A DNA stretch of 27,309 bases from a virus, in the IMG/VR virus record IMGVR_UViG_3300017971_000675, positions 1 to 27,309 of that record, one strand, 5' to 3'. The notes under the pieces were generated by a model. The model had not been told where the DNA came from and searched no databases. It worked only from the letters and a program-made list of their open reading frames with translations. Positions 21,389 to 27,309 of the stretch are shown here, in pieces (the first letter of the stretch is position 1; each line of letters starts with the position of its first letter). Position numbers and translations under genes: made by a program.

Positions 21389-21839
21389 AGATCAGTACCT
21401 TCTCCGCTTTCAGATAGCGTTTTTTAAGGGAGGGTTTCGGGGCTTCTAATCTACCCCAAAGATTGTCATTGATATCCGCCAGCTTAACCGTTCGAGCGAT
21501 ATCATTTGTCAATACCCCTCCGATGTAAGATTCATACTCCTCTCCCTTAGCCCGAGTCAGGAGAACTACCGCATCGATCACGGTATCATCGAATCCCACC
21601 TTCTCCAAACGAGAGGGAGTCCAGTCAGGATCATCCTCGATCACGTCATGCAGGATTGCTACCGTAGTGTAAACCAATGACGGTATAATCTGCAAAATCT
21701 TTCCTGGAACGGACCCGCTCTGAAGATTCCTGACCTGTCCCCACTGCCAAAACGGGAGGGCTACTCGATGAGCATGAATCAAGGTCGATTCATCGTAAAC
21801 CTCATGAGCTATTTCAACCGCTTTTAACACAAAATTCAT
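21345..21839 (-). CDS. HD-domain hydrolase, (p)ppGpp-hydrolase-like
   Basis: A 164-residue metal-dependent phosphohydrolase. It starts AVEIAHEVYD with a nearby His (IHAHRVALPF), followed by the diagnostic AILHDVIEDD (His64, Asp65, Glu68, Asp69) and VKLADINDNL with the final Asp. This HD...ED arrangement is that of the RelA/SpoT hydrolase and MESH1-like small alarmone hydrolases, rather than general HD nucleotidases. No synthetase domain is present. If active it would remove (p)ppGpp or a related signal and keep the host in growth mode. ATG 21839 has GAAGG four bases upstream. Confidence 0.75.
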   Translation of the reverse strand: MNFVLKAVEIAHEVYDESTLIHAHRVALPFWQWGQVRNLQSGSVPGKILQIIPSLVYTTVAILHDVIEDDPDWTPSRLEKVGFDDTVIDAVVLLTRAKGEEYESYIGGVLTNDIARTVKLADINDNLWGRLEAPKPSLKKRYLKAEKVLIYGKTISRNSESKEN

Positions 21840-21875
21840 GTTACCTTCGCCTTATTATCATCAGATTTCATTTTT

Positions 21876-22070
21876 TCACTCCGGGGTATCGACCCTGATC
21901 AGCATTGAATCCTCATCCATCAGGACTTTGGTTAGGGCTTCTGGCCCCTTTTCCAGAATCTCCAAAGCCTTAGTCGGCGTTTCAGATTCCACGATTGCTA
22001 TCTTATCGATACCACTTACGCGAAGGGCAGTCTTTCCCGTTACACCATCCATCACTAAATATTTCGGCAT
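21876..22070 (-). CDS. Very small hypothetical protein
   Basis: A 64-residue protein, MPKYLVMDGVTGKTALRVSG and then a strand-helix pattern ending in an acidic tail. Not recognised. ATG 22070 has GGAGGAG five bases upstream and lies two bases after the preceding stop. Confidence 0.62.
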   Translation of the reverse strand: MPKYLVMDGVTGKTALRVSGIDKIAIVESETPTKALEILEKGPEALTKVLMDEDSMLIRVDTPE

Positions 22071-22071
22071 C

Positions 22072-22302
22072 TCACTCCTCCATCTCCAGAATCGCAATAT
22101 CATCATCTTGCATATTCCGGAATTTGTTGATTATTCTTTTGGCTTCCTTTACCGCATCCGTCCTTCGAGCATACCCGGAGGATCCTTTGCAAAGAGTAAT
22201 CGCATTCCCCACCTTGATCATGTAAGTAAACTTTCCCCCCTTATTTACTATGAACACAATCATCTTAGGGTCACTCTTCGCGGCTTTGAGGAGTTTACTC
22301 AT
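22072..22302 (-). CDS. YegP/DUF1508-like small protein
   Basis: A 76-residue protein. GGKFTYMIKVGNAITLCKGS, then GYARRTDAVKEAKRI, follows the strand-strand-strand-helix pattern of DUF1508 (YegP-type) repeats: 'F-W-L-A-NG--I--S-GY-S---A---I'. Those proteins are small, often dimeric, and of unknown function. ATG 22302 shares a base with the upstream stop (TGATG), with GGGGG upstream. Confidence 0.6.
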   Translation of the reverse strand: MSKLLKAAKSDPKMIVFIVNKGGKFTYMIKVGNAITLCKGSSGYARRTDAVKEAKRIINKFRNMQDDDIAILEMEE

Positions 22303-22796
22303 CACACCCCCTCATTCGCGATTTCCGTTAACTGGCGACGGTACTTCTTGAGCATGGTCCGAATGGCCTTCTCTTGTTTCGGGGAGAAAAAGCCCTTATG
22401 CCCCCACCACGTAACCATGGCCCCGGCGAATTTTGCATCATGCTTGTTGAAACCGATACCGTTTTGATGATGGGCTCCCCAGCAATCTTGCTCATCCGCC
22501 GTCTGACGATCCCAAAGGCGTTTTAAGGGCCGGTGAAGCTGATTCTTGGGCATGGTATCCAAGAGTTTCACTATCTTCGCCTCAGTCCACTCCTGAACGG
22601 CCTGAGAAGGCTTCTCATCCATGCCCTTCAGAGCCTCCACAAGTTCCGCTTTCTGCTTGAGCATGGCGTTCATCATCTCGATCATAGGGAGATGTGATCC
22701 ATCCTCAAAATCGATGGCATGCTGAATGTCCCCATCCAGTTCATCGATAGATTCATCCAGAGTTTGGAGCTTAAACATGATTTCGTTGAATTCCAT
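22302..22796 (-). CDS. Hypothetical protein with N-terminal coiled coil
   Basis: A 164-residue protein. The first 60 residues are an acidic helix, likely coiled coil (MFKLQTLDESIDELDGDIQH). The C-terminal part has CWGAHHQNGIGFNKHDAKFA and GHKGFFSPKQEKAIRTML, a pattern that recurs in phage proteins of unknown role. ATG 22796 is preferred: AGGAGG lies eight bases upstream, whereas an ATG two codons earlier is too close to it. Confidence 0.68.
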   Translation of the reverse strand: MEFNEIMFKLQTLDESIDELDGDIQHAIDFEDGSHLPMIEMMNAMLKQKAELVEALKGMDEKPSQAVQEWTEAKIVKLLDTMPKNQLHRPLKRLWDRQTADEQDCWGAHHQNGIGFNKHDAKFAGAMVTWWGHKGFFSPKQEKAIRTMLKKYRRQLTEIANEGV

Positions 22797-22808
22797 GGTC
22801 ATCCCTCC

Positions 22809-23024
22809 TTAGAGCCCCTTGGCGTTTATCAGCCACTCAGGAAGTTCAATTATGGTTTTCTTGCCTTTCTCCCAGCCGGGCTCCAACTTGATCTGGCTTT
22901 TCGGGAGCCAAACCTTGTTTTCCAGACACTCAAAAGTCCCGTCGTTCTTGGCTTCCACGTTGGTTACCGCGAGGACCGCTTTCGGGGTTTCGTGAACTAT
23001 CTTGGCGGTGATCATGAATTCCAT
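22809..23024 (-). CDS. Small conserved phage-type protein under repeated promoter, copy 2
   Basis: A 71-residue protein. KAVLAVTNVE, a central KVWLPKSQIKLEPG and the end TIIELPEWLINAKGL match a pattern I associate with small phage proteins ('-VWLPKSQI- ... I-IPEWLA--KGL'), function unknown. ATG 23024 has AAGGAGG seven bases upstream. Upstream codons in the same frame belong to the promoter and leader, not the protein. Confidence 0.7.
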   Translation of the reverse strand: MEFMITAKIVHETPKAVLAVTNVEAKNDGTFECLENKVWLPKSQIKLEPGWEKGKKTIIELPEWLINAKGL

Positions 23025-23085
23025 TTTGTTTCCCTCCTTGTCTTTCTTAACGCTTGCCTTGTTTCCATTTCCCATCTTGAAAACT

Positions 23086-23114
23086 AGTATAGCACCTATA
23101 AAATCGTTTGTCAA
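23086..23114 (-). promoter_or_regulatory. Repeated sigma70 promoter, copy 2
   Basis: TTGACA (23109-23114), 17 bases, TATACT (23086-23091) on the minus strand. From the bases just upstream of the -35 to about 15 bases past the -10 it is identical to the copy at 25.8 kb. The distance from the -35 to the start codon is also identical in the two copies. An intrinsic terminator lies directly upstream. Confidence 0.88.
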
Positions 23115-23121
23115 GAAAAAA

Positions 23122-23157
23122 ATGAGAAAAATTTAGGGAGCCCGATGCTCCCTAAAT
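23122..23157 (-). terminator. Intrinsic terminator after the nuclease gene
   Basis: On the minus strand ATTTAGGGAGC, loop ATCGG, GCTCCCTAAAT: 11 perfect base pairs, followed by TTTTCTC and more T-rich sequence. It ends the transglycosylase/nuclease operon and insulates promoter copy 2. A second, weaker AACCCT/AGGGTT pairing lies just before it. Confidence 0.9.
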
Positions 23158-23196
23158 CAACCCTACACTAATAGGCATCGAAGAATGCAGGGTTTA

Positions 23197-23646
23197 CTAC
23201 TTCTCATACTCCCATCCCCGTTGAATGAGAGAATCATTCAGGTTTACCCCTACACAGGTCATTTCCACAACCCACCTTCCGTACTTGTCTTTCCCGAGCA
23301 CCTGGATTGGGTACGCTCTTCCGGGACTGCAAACCCTCATGGATACCTTAGTGGCCTCCTGATAGTCCTCTTCCCCCCGTTCCGGCGTATCAACTCGATT
23401 CAGCCTTAAATGTTGATCGTGAAGCCATATCCCAAGCCCCACTTTGATATCTACAATAGCTGAATCCCCATCGATCCACCGGGTAATGGTGGCATCATAC
23501 TCCCGGTCGGGGTAATCCCGATTTCGGCTTGAAGCCTCAGCATTAGGAATGTGAATAAAGAGAGGGATGAGTAAAAATGTAAATATCCCCCCTACCACAA
23601 TGAAAAGCACCGTCCCTACTAAAACCCTAATCGCAAAATCCTTCAT
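23197..23646 (-). CDS. Membrane-anchored staphylococcal-nuclease homologue
   Basis: A 149-residue thermonuclease-family protein. Residues 6-32 are a hydrophobic segment (LVGTVLFIVVGGIFTFLLIP), a signal anchor or uncleaved signal, followed by a linker. Catalytic residues align with S. aureus nuclease: IDGDS (Asp61), RLNRVDTPE (Arg81, Asp86, Glu89) and DKYGR (Arg124). It ends LNDSLIQRGWEYEK, as the family does. It would degrade DNA or RNA outside the cytoplasm. ATG 23646 has AAGGAGG six bases upstream. It follows a secreted lytic transglycosylase, so the pair probably act together at the envelope. Confidence 0.87.
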   Translation of the reverse strand: MKDFAIRVLVGTVLFIVVGGIFTFLLIPLFIHIPNAEASSRNRDYPDREYDATITRWIDGDSAIVDIKVGLGIWLHDQHLRLNRVDTPERGEEDYQEATKVSMRVCSPGRAYPIQVLGKDKYGRWVVEMTCVGVNLNDSLIQRGWEYEK

Positions 23647-23656
23647 TTTCTCCTCC

Positions 23657-24451
23657 TTATGGGCCGGGAATAGCGTAAGGGCTAAACCTACTCCATATTG
23701 AATAATCAGTATCGTACCCCAATTCCAGGGTAAATTCATCGTAATCACCGGGGATGAATCCTTGCTTCAGGAGATCACGATACACCCGATCAACCATATT
23801 CGGATACCAAGACCAACCCAAACTCCCGTTATAAGAAGCCATAGCCCTCCGGAAATTCCCTTTCCGTTGTTTCAGATAATAATGGAGTATCTCAACCCCA
23901 AGGTAAATGTTGGTATCCGGATCGTAAAGATCCTCCACTTGCCAGGAATCTGGATGCTCTATTCGAGCCAAATCAAGATGCTCACCGCCATACCCTACCC
24001 AAAAAGGCATGATTTGACATAATCCTCTAGCCCCGGCATGAGATCGAGCCTTATGGTTAAACCCTGATTCGATCCAGATCAAAGCCGTGAATCGAATAGG
24101 ATCAATCTGCCGACGGTAGCACTCCATCACAATCCGAGAAGCATAGTACCTCCGGGTTTTTTTACTCAGGATTGGAGCTTGCTTCCTCCCCCTGAAATAC
24201 CTCTTCTCGGTATCAAGATAGGTAATGGCCCCCTCTACTAGTTTCACGGCCTCAGAAGGAGCTACGTTGGCCCAAAAGCAGGGTTTTGGAAGGGAGCACA
24301 CCGGGCATACTAGCACTTCCTCCACCACCTTCTTCTCCACAATCAGCGGCTCACACTGGCGCTCCGCATGAGAAGGGCTATCCCCCGTAAGGAGAAGGCC
24401 CAAACACATGACTAAAAATACAAAAAAATTCCTCTGTCCCTTTCTCATCAT
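23657..24451 (-). CDS. Secreted SLT-family lytic transglycosylase
   Basis: A 264-residue protein with an N-terminal signal peptide (MMRKGQRN, hydrophobic FFVFLVMCLGLLLTG, and SPSHA-E as a likely cleavage site). A linker with CPVC and two further cysteines follows. The SLT (Slt70/MltE-type) domain has ALIWIESGFN with catalytic Glu128, ARGLCQIMPFW, DPDTNIYLGVEIL, and the AMASYNGSLGW motif. It should cleave peptidoglycan in the periplasm. Start ATG 24451 overlaps the preceding stop (ATGATGA), with GGGG five bases upstream. Its place in an early accessory operon with a nuclease is unusual for a lysis enzyme, which is normally late. Confidence 0.87.
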   Translation of the reverse strand: MMRKGQRNFFVFLVMCLGLLLTGDSPSHAERQCEPLIVEKKVVEEVLVCPVCSLPKPCFWANVAPSEAVKLVEGAITYLDTEKRYFRGRKQAPILSKKTRRYYASRIVMECYRRQIDPIRFTALIWIESGFNHKARSHAGARGLCQIMPFWVGYGGEHLDLARIEHPDSWQVEDLYDPDTNIYLGVEILHYYLKQRKGNFRRAMASYNGSLGWSWYPNMVDRVYRDLLKQGFIPGDYDEFTLELGYDTDYSIWSRFSPYAIPGP

Positions 24452-24738
24452 AAATTCCCCAATAGCTCCCAGCATTTTTCAACCATGATTTTCTTCCCTT
24501 CCGGTAATCCCATGAATTCAAAGGCTTTTGCCCGGCGGAAGGCTTTATCTGGATGTGTTATCCGGGAAGCCATCAAAGCAACTTTCTTAACTCGGGTTGA
24601 ATGAACGGGATGCTTTTGGAGCAACTTGCGAGCCCTCATCATATCATGCTCAGTAGTCTTGGCTTTGTCCCCGAATAGCTCTTCCAGAAAGTTAACTTTC
24701 AGAGATAACTCAAGGTTTTCTTTTGCATTCTCACTCAA
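24448..24738 (-). CDS. Small hypothetical protein, TTG start
   Basis: A 96-residue helical protein (SENAKENLELSLKVNFLEEL and HSTRVKKVALMASRITHPDK). The start is TTG 24738, with GGGGG six bases upstream; a TTG six codons earlier lacks such a site. No recognised family. It overlaps the transglycosylase start by 4 bases. Confidence 0.62.
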   Translation of the reverse strand: MSENAKENLELSLKVNFLEELFGDKAKTTEHDMMRARKLLQKHPVHSTRVKKVALMASRITHPDKAFRRAKAFEFMGLPEGKKIMVEKCWELLGNL

Positions 24739-24739
24739 T

Positions 24740-25213
24740 TTAATCCCCCTTCGCAATCAAATTCCGAGCCTGGAAATAAAAGGCCATTGCCGCGTAAGTA
24801 TCCGCCGAGTTTCCCTTAATTCGTGCATACCTTGCAAAAGCCTCGGCAATCCTGAAAGCATCAGCGGAATCCTTGACCAACACGGCCAGAATACCGGCAA
24901 CTTTTACTTTGATTTCATCGGGGTAAGAATCGTGCTTGAACTTGAAACCTCTGACCCACGCAATATCATCACTTGTGGGGCATCCTGACGGCCCGAAAAA
25001 GGATTCCATTTTACTTAGATCATCCTGGAAATGGAATCCTTGAGGCTGAATGCTCGATAGGCCGATCTTCGAGTAATCGATTTCCAAGAACTCTACTTTC
25101 TTTGTTTCCTTGTTCGCCACCACGATAGCAACATTACTCTCCGGGATAAAATCCACTTCCACTCCGTAAACGTCTCTCAGTTCCTCTATTGAGGGGATAT
25201 GCCATTCCATCAT
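24740..25213 (-). CDS. Hypothetical protein
   Basis: A 157-residue protein with a strand-rich first half (VDFIPESNVAIVVANKETKK) and a helical second half rich in Ala (AFARYARIKGNSADTYAAMA). No recognised family. ATG 25213 has GAGG nine bases upstream. Confidence 0.65.
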   Translation of the reverse strand: MMEWHIPSIEELRDVYGVEVDFIPESNVAIVVANKETKKVEFLEIDYSKIGLSSIQPQGFHFQDDLSKMESFFGPSGCPTSDDIAWVRGFKFKHDSYPDEIKVKVAGILAVLVKDSADAFRIAEAFARYARIKGNSADTYAAMAFYFQARNLIAKGD

Positions 25214-25219
25214 GGTATC

Positions 25220-25366
25220 TTACCTCACTTTTGTTTTTTGACTTCCAACGTTCACGGTGGAAAGGTCATGTTGGGTTTTGCACTTGGGGCACCGGATCAC
25301 GCCTTGACGGTCATCGATAATCAGGTTAAAAGTACACTCCGGATTCCGGCATTTTATGGTTTTCAT
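25220..25366 (-). CDS. Small zinc-ribbon protein (48 residues)
   Basis: A 48-residue protein, MKTIKCRNPECTFNLIIDD followed by IRCPKCKTQHDL. The four cysteines (C-x4-C and CPKC) form a compact zinc ribbon resembling Com-type phage translation regulators or RNA-polymerase-like ribbons. ATG 25366 shares its A with the upstream TGA (TGATG), with GGAAGG seven bases upstream. Function unknown. Confidence 0.62.
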   Translation of the reverse strand: MKTIKCRNPECTFNLIIDDRQGVIRCPKCKTQHDLSTVNVGSQKTKVR

Positions 25367-25701
25367 CACGATACCTTCCTTTCACACCGGCGCTCATCCT
25401 TCCAATCCTTGACCCGTAAGGCGGCTTCCTTGACCTTCCAGTCAGTCCACTCCCGATTCGCCAGCATGGTCAGTTCCTTGCGGCTCAGGTTCCTGAATCC
25501 CTCTTCGAGACGGGATATCTTGACTTCCCCGTCCGCCAGAGTATGCTCATGCTTAAGCCGCTCCACCTGATCCTGCATCTTTTCCACATCCGCTTGGGTT
25601 GATTCACTGGAATGGAGCATCATGTTCAAAAGGCTTTCGGTTTCTATGAGTTCCATTTCCACCTGATCCCTCCAGTTTTCCGCTCTTTCTATGCTCGTCA
25701 T
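25366..25701 (-). CDS. Coiled-coil protein under repeated promoter, copy 1
   Basis: A 111-residue, highly charged protein, almost entirely helical with a likely coiled coil (ETESLLNMMLHSSESTQADV, KMQDQVERLKHEHTLADGEV). No recognised family. ATG 25701 has GGAGG eight bases upstream. The frame is open upstream through the leader and promoter but is not translated there. Confidence 0.66.
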   Translation of the reverse strand: MTSIERAENWRDQVEMELIETESLLNMMLHSSESTQADVEKMQDQVERLKHEHTLADGEVKISRLEEGFRNLSRKELTMLANREWTDWKVKEAALRVKDWKDERRCERKVS

Positions 25702-25762
25702 TGGTTTTCCCTCCTCACTTTTCTTAACGTTTGCCTTGCTTTGTTTTCCCATCTTGAAAACT

Positions 25763-25791
25763 AGTATAGCACCTATAAAATCGTTTGTCAA
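25763..25791 (-). promoter_or_regulatory. Repeated sigma70 promoter, copy 1
   Basis: TTGACA (25786-25791), 17 bases, TATACT (25763-25768) on the minus strand. The box pair is embedded in an imperfect inverted repeat: CTTGA(C)AAAC at the -35 and GTTTTCAAG just after the -10. The AT-rich stretch 25792-25842 upstream has no gene and no clear terminator. Confidence 0.87.
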
Positions 25792-25842
25792 GAAAAAAGT
25801 GAAGGGAAAATGAATTTTTTATTTACTATATTTTATAATGGG

Positions 25843-26025
25843 TTACTCCGTATAAATCGCATAGCAGTCATCGCAAATATCCATAGCATCATAGTCGATG
25901 GGGTTGAAACACTCCTGGCAAATGGTTTCCCCACAACCACTACACGGGAATATGAGCAGTTCATGTAAACTTCTCTTCAGACATGATGAACCCGCCAAAA
26001 GGTACGGTATCACGATATATCTCAT
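25843..26025 (-). CDS. Small zinc-finger protein
   Basis: A 60-residue frame whose second half is a clear double-CxxC finger: CSGCGETICQEC, then CDDC about 17 residues later, similar to RING/FYVE-like or ribbon proteins. ATG 26025 has AGAGG six bases upstream but makes the gene overlap its upstream neighbour by 65 bases. A start inside that overlap cannot be excluded, since no good internal ATG is available in frame. The zinc motif is secure; the start is not. Confidence 0.55.
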   Translation of the reverse strand: MRYIVIPYLLAGSSCLKRSLHELLIFPCSGCGETICQECFNPIDYDAMDICDDCYAIYTE

Positions 26026-26179
26026 ATCTGACCTCTTTAGAATCTACCCACTCCTTAAAATTGGCATAGATATACTCACAAAATTTCAGGTCATCCCGAG
26101 AAGGCTCCCGTACCCCGGTTTTGCTCCCTTTTCGGATATTGAGATACCGTTCTTTTTCATTATAGGTTGGCTCTTTCAT
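25961..26179 (-). CDS. Small hypothetical protein
   Basis: A 72-residue protein, MKEPTYNEKERYLNIRKGSK ... YEIYRDTVPFGGFIMSEEKFT. No recognised family. ATG 26179 has GAAGGG seven bases upstream and overlaps the upstream stop as ATGA. Confidence 0.6.
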   Translation of the reverse strand: MKEPTYNEKERYLNIRKGSKTGVREPSRDDLKFCEYIYANFKEWVDSKEVRYEIYRDTVPFGGFIMSEEKFT

Positions 26180-26379
26180 CGTAATTCCCTTCGGACCTCT
26201 ACTGAATGGGCATAGCACCTCTTGAAGTAAGACACGTCCCCTTTCAACTTTCGGATCGTCGAGATTAGATCCAGGGCATCTTGGGGAGTAACTTTATCCC
26301 ATCCGGCCCATTCCGAATCAGGATCTCTCACCATCTTTAGAGCTTCCTTCTCGATTTCATCCATTCGATCTTTATTCAT
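26176..26379 (-). CDS. Small helical hypothetical protein
   Basis: A 67-residue charged protein (MNKDRMDEIEKEALKMVRDP ... RKLKGDVSYFKRCYAHSVEV) predicted mostly helical. ATG 26379 has AAAGG upstream and overlaps the previous stop by 8 bases; the longer frame would bury itself in the upstream gene. Not recognised. Confidence 0.6.
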   Translation of the reverse strand: MNKDRMDEIEKEALKMVRDPDSEWAGWDKVTPQDALDLISTIRKLKGDVSYFKRCYAHSVEVRRELR

Positions 26380-26887
26380 CCCGGTTTTCCTTTGGTTTAT
26401 TGCCTTGATTTTCTTTCGAGCAATCAACTCTCCCCGCCTCAACTCCATCAGGAAGGTAGAGCTTTCCTCTCTTGAGACCTGAAACAACCGCCCCGCCATC
26501 ATCCCGAGTAGTAACTTTGATCTTCTTTCGGGGGATAACTGTCAACCGCTTGTGGAGGATGTCAGCTACGATCAACCCCAAAACGGTGGGGACCAATCGA
26601 ATCTTACCTTCCTCCTCATCTTGAACGATCCTCACGCATCTCTTGGCAATGAGCCTCTTGAATATCATCTCTGAAGGAGTTGCGTGACCTTTCATGGTAA
26701 GTTGCTCTGCCTCTGAGAGTCCTCGAATCACAATATTGGGATCGAACTCCTCCCCTTTTTCCCACTTTTCAGCCTCTTTGATAGCCCGGAGTTGTTGCCT
26801 GTTAAACTTCTCGATCAACCGTTGTTTTACTTGGGATCTCCGATCAAGTCCTTGTTTCCGATTTTCCTTTGCCCGTTTTCCGCTCAT
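26372..26887 (-). CDS. Basic hypothetical protein
   Basis: A 171-residue, Lys/Arg-rich protein (MSGKRAKENRKQGLDRRSQV at the start; a middle EMIFKRLIAKRCVRIVQDEE; an Asp/Lys-rich end). The charge and the winged-helix-like strand-helix middle would suit nucleic-acid binding, but I recognise no family. ATG 26887 has GGAGGG five bases upstream and overlaps the upstream gene as ATGA. Confidence 0.65.
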   Translation of the reverse strand: MSGKRAKENRKQGLDRRSQVKQRLIEKFNRQQLRAIKEAEKWEKGEEFDPNIVIRGLSEAEQLTMKGHATPSEMIFKRLIAKRCVRIVQDEEEGKIRLVPTVLGLIVADILHKRLTVIPRKKIKVTTRDDGGAVVSGLKRGKLYLPDGVEAGRVDCSKENQGNKPKENRDE

Positions 26888-27162
26888 GGTTTCCCTCCAT
26901 ATTCATTTTCATAGTGCGTGCCAAAAACAGTTACACCGCCAGGAATAAAAGATAAACATGCTACTCCTTCCGCCAATCGATTGAAAGCATCAGCCGATTC
27001 ACCTTTTTTCTTTGACTTGAAAAGGATGATATCCCCTTTTTCCGCAATTACCTGAGAACATTCACGCGCTCGGGATAAGATATAATCCCAAGGTTGGTTT
27101 TTCAATTCCACGGCCCATAATGGGACCGCTACTTCCAGCATAGCACTTAAATTTTCGCTCAT
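26884..27162 (-). CDS. Hypothetical protein
   Basis: A 92-residue protein, MSENLSAMLEVAVPLWAVEL ... IAEKGDIILFKSKKKGESAD ... GVTVFGTHYENEYGGKP. No recognised family. The ATG follows the preceding stop by a single base and has GTAGAG about five bases upstream. Confidence 0.62.
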   Translation of the reverse strand: MSENLSAMLEVAVPLWAVELKNQPWDYILSRARECSQVIAEKGDIILFKSKKKGESADAFNRLAEGVACLSFIPGGVTVFGTHYENEYGGKP

Positions 27163-27163
27163 C

Positions 27164-27309
27164 CTACTCTACCTTATTGTAATCTGCTACCATGTTGCCA
27201 CAGACTGGACACACATTCAGAGGCTCCACTTGACTGACCTCAACCTTGTAGAGACTTCTCCCTTGTTGATCCTTTTTGAACACTTCCAGGGCTTTCTCCA
27301 GACTTCTCG
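27164..27309 (-). CDS. Partial gene, C-terminal zinc motif
   Basis: The last 48 codons of a gene whose start lies beyond the window. It has a helical stretch (SLEKALEVFKKDQQGRSLYK) and then LNVCPVCGNMVADYNKVE. One CPVC knuckle is visible near the C terminus, so it may be half of a zinc ribbon or a zinc-dependent dimer element. No further assignment is possible. Confidence 0.55.
   Translation of the reverse strand, partial: RSLEKALEVFKKDQQGRSLYKVEVSQVEPLNVCPVCGNMVADYNKVE

Noticed and set aside
23025-23114. N-terminal extension (MTNDFIGAILVFKMG) of the gene at 22809-23024, also found at 25791 and in altered form at 21182
   Set aside because: These codons are the promoter and leader sequence itself; the shared 'peptide' results from repeated promoter DNA. 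A good ribosome-binding site precedes the later ATG in each case.

Overview
The window reads as part of the early (replication and accessory) region of a tailed bacteriophage or related prophage. Every supportable gene lies on the minus strand, so transcription runs from high to low coordinates. Genes are short and tightly packed, often overlapping by 1, 4 or 8 bases (ATGA or TGATG junctions). Most have a strong Shine-Dalgarno site (AGGAGG-like). There are sigma70-type promoters with TTGACA boxes and 17-base spacers, a CCA-encoding tRNA, and a large set of small proteins without recognisable function. The host is a bacterium that uses sigma70-like promoters; I cannot name it. No capsid, tail, terminase, integrase or repressor gene is visible, so lifestyle is undecided.

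Layout in order of transcription. From 27309 to about 17600 lies an accessory region of small genes. Three copies of a nearly identical promoter-plus-leader cassette (about 25.7, 23.1 and 21.2 kb) each feed a small gene. This region also encodes a secreted lytic transglycosylase, a membrane-anchored staphylococcal-nuclease homologue, an HD-domain hydrolase resembling (p)ppGpp hydrolases, a DnaJ-type zinc-finger protein and several tiny zinc-ribbon proteins. It ends with a tRNA-Gln(UUG) beside a truncated tRNA. From 17607 to 13409 come a DNA methyltransferase interrupted by an intein, and small genes. Between 13408 and 13062 is a non-coding stretch with a promoter, a strongly folded RNA and an intrinsic terminator. 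From 12737 to 98 lies the replication and recombination module: a lambda O-like initiator with internal iterons, a small membrane protein, a DnaC-like loader, a DnaB-like helicase, a SAM-binding N6-methylase-like protein, a CHC2/Toprim primase, a single-stranded-DNA-binding protein with a DDVPF tail, a family A DNA polymerase with proofreading domain, a second DNA methyltransferase, a superfamily 2 helicase, an HTH protein, RecA and a PD-(D/E)XK nuclease.

Together the replication genes form a nearly complete replisome: origin, initiator, loader, helicase, primase, SSB, polymerase and recombinase.

Two observations stand out. (1) Inside the methyltransferase intein, a full HNH homing endonuclease is encoded in a different reading frame (+1) from the intein. 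It has its own Shine-Dalgarno site and ATG, and the intein frame stays open across all of it. (2) Three dyad-symmetric 22-bp repeats at exact 33-bp spacing, followed by an AT-rich purine/pyrimidine tract, lie inside the initiator gene. This is the architecture of the lambda origin. Next in interest are the structured RNA at 13.1-13.3 kb, the repeated promoter cassettes, and an N6-methylase homologue that lacks its catalytic NPPY motif and may be translated from a leaderless mRNA.
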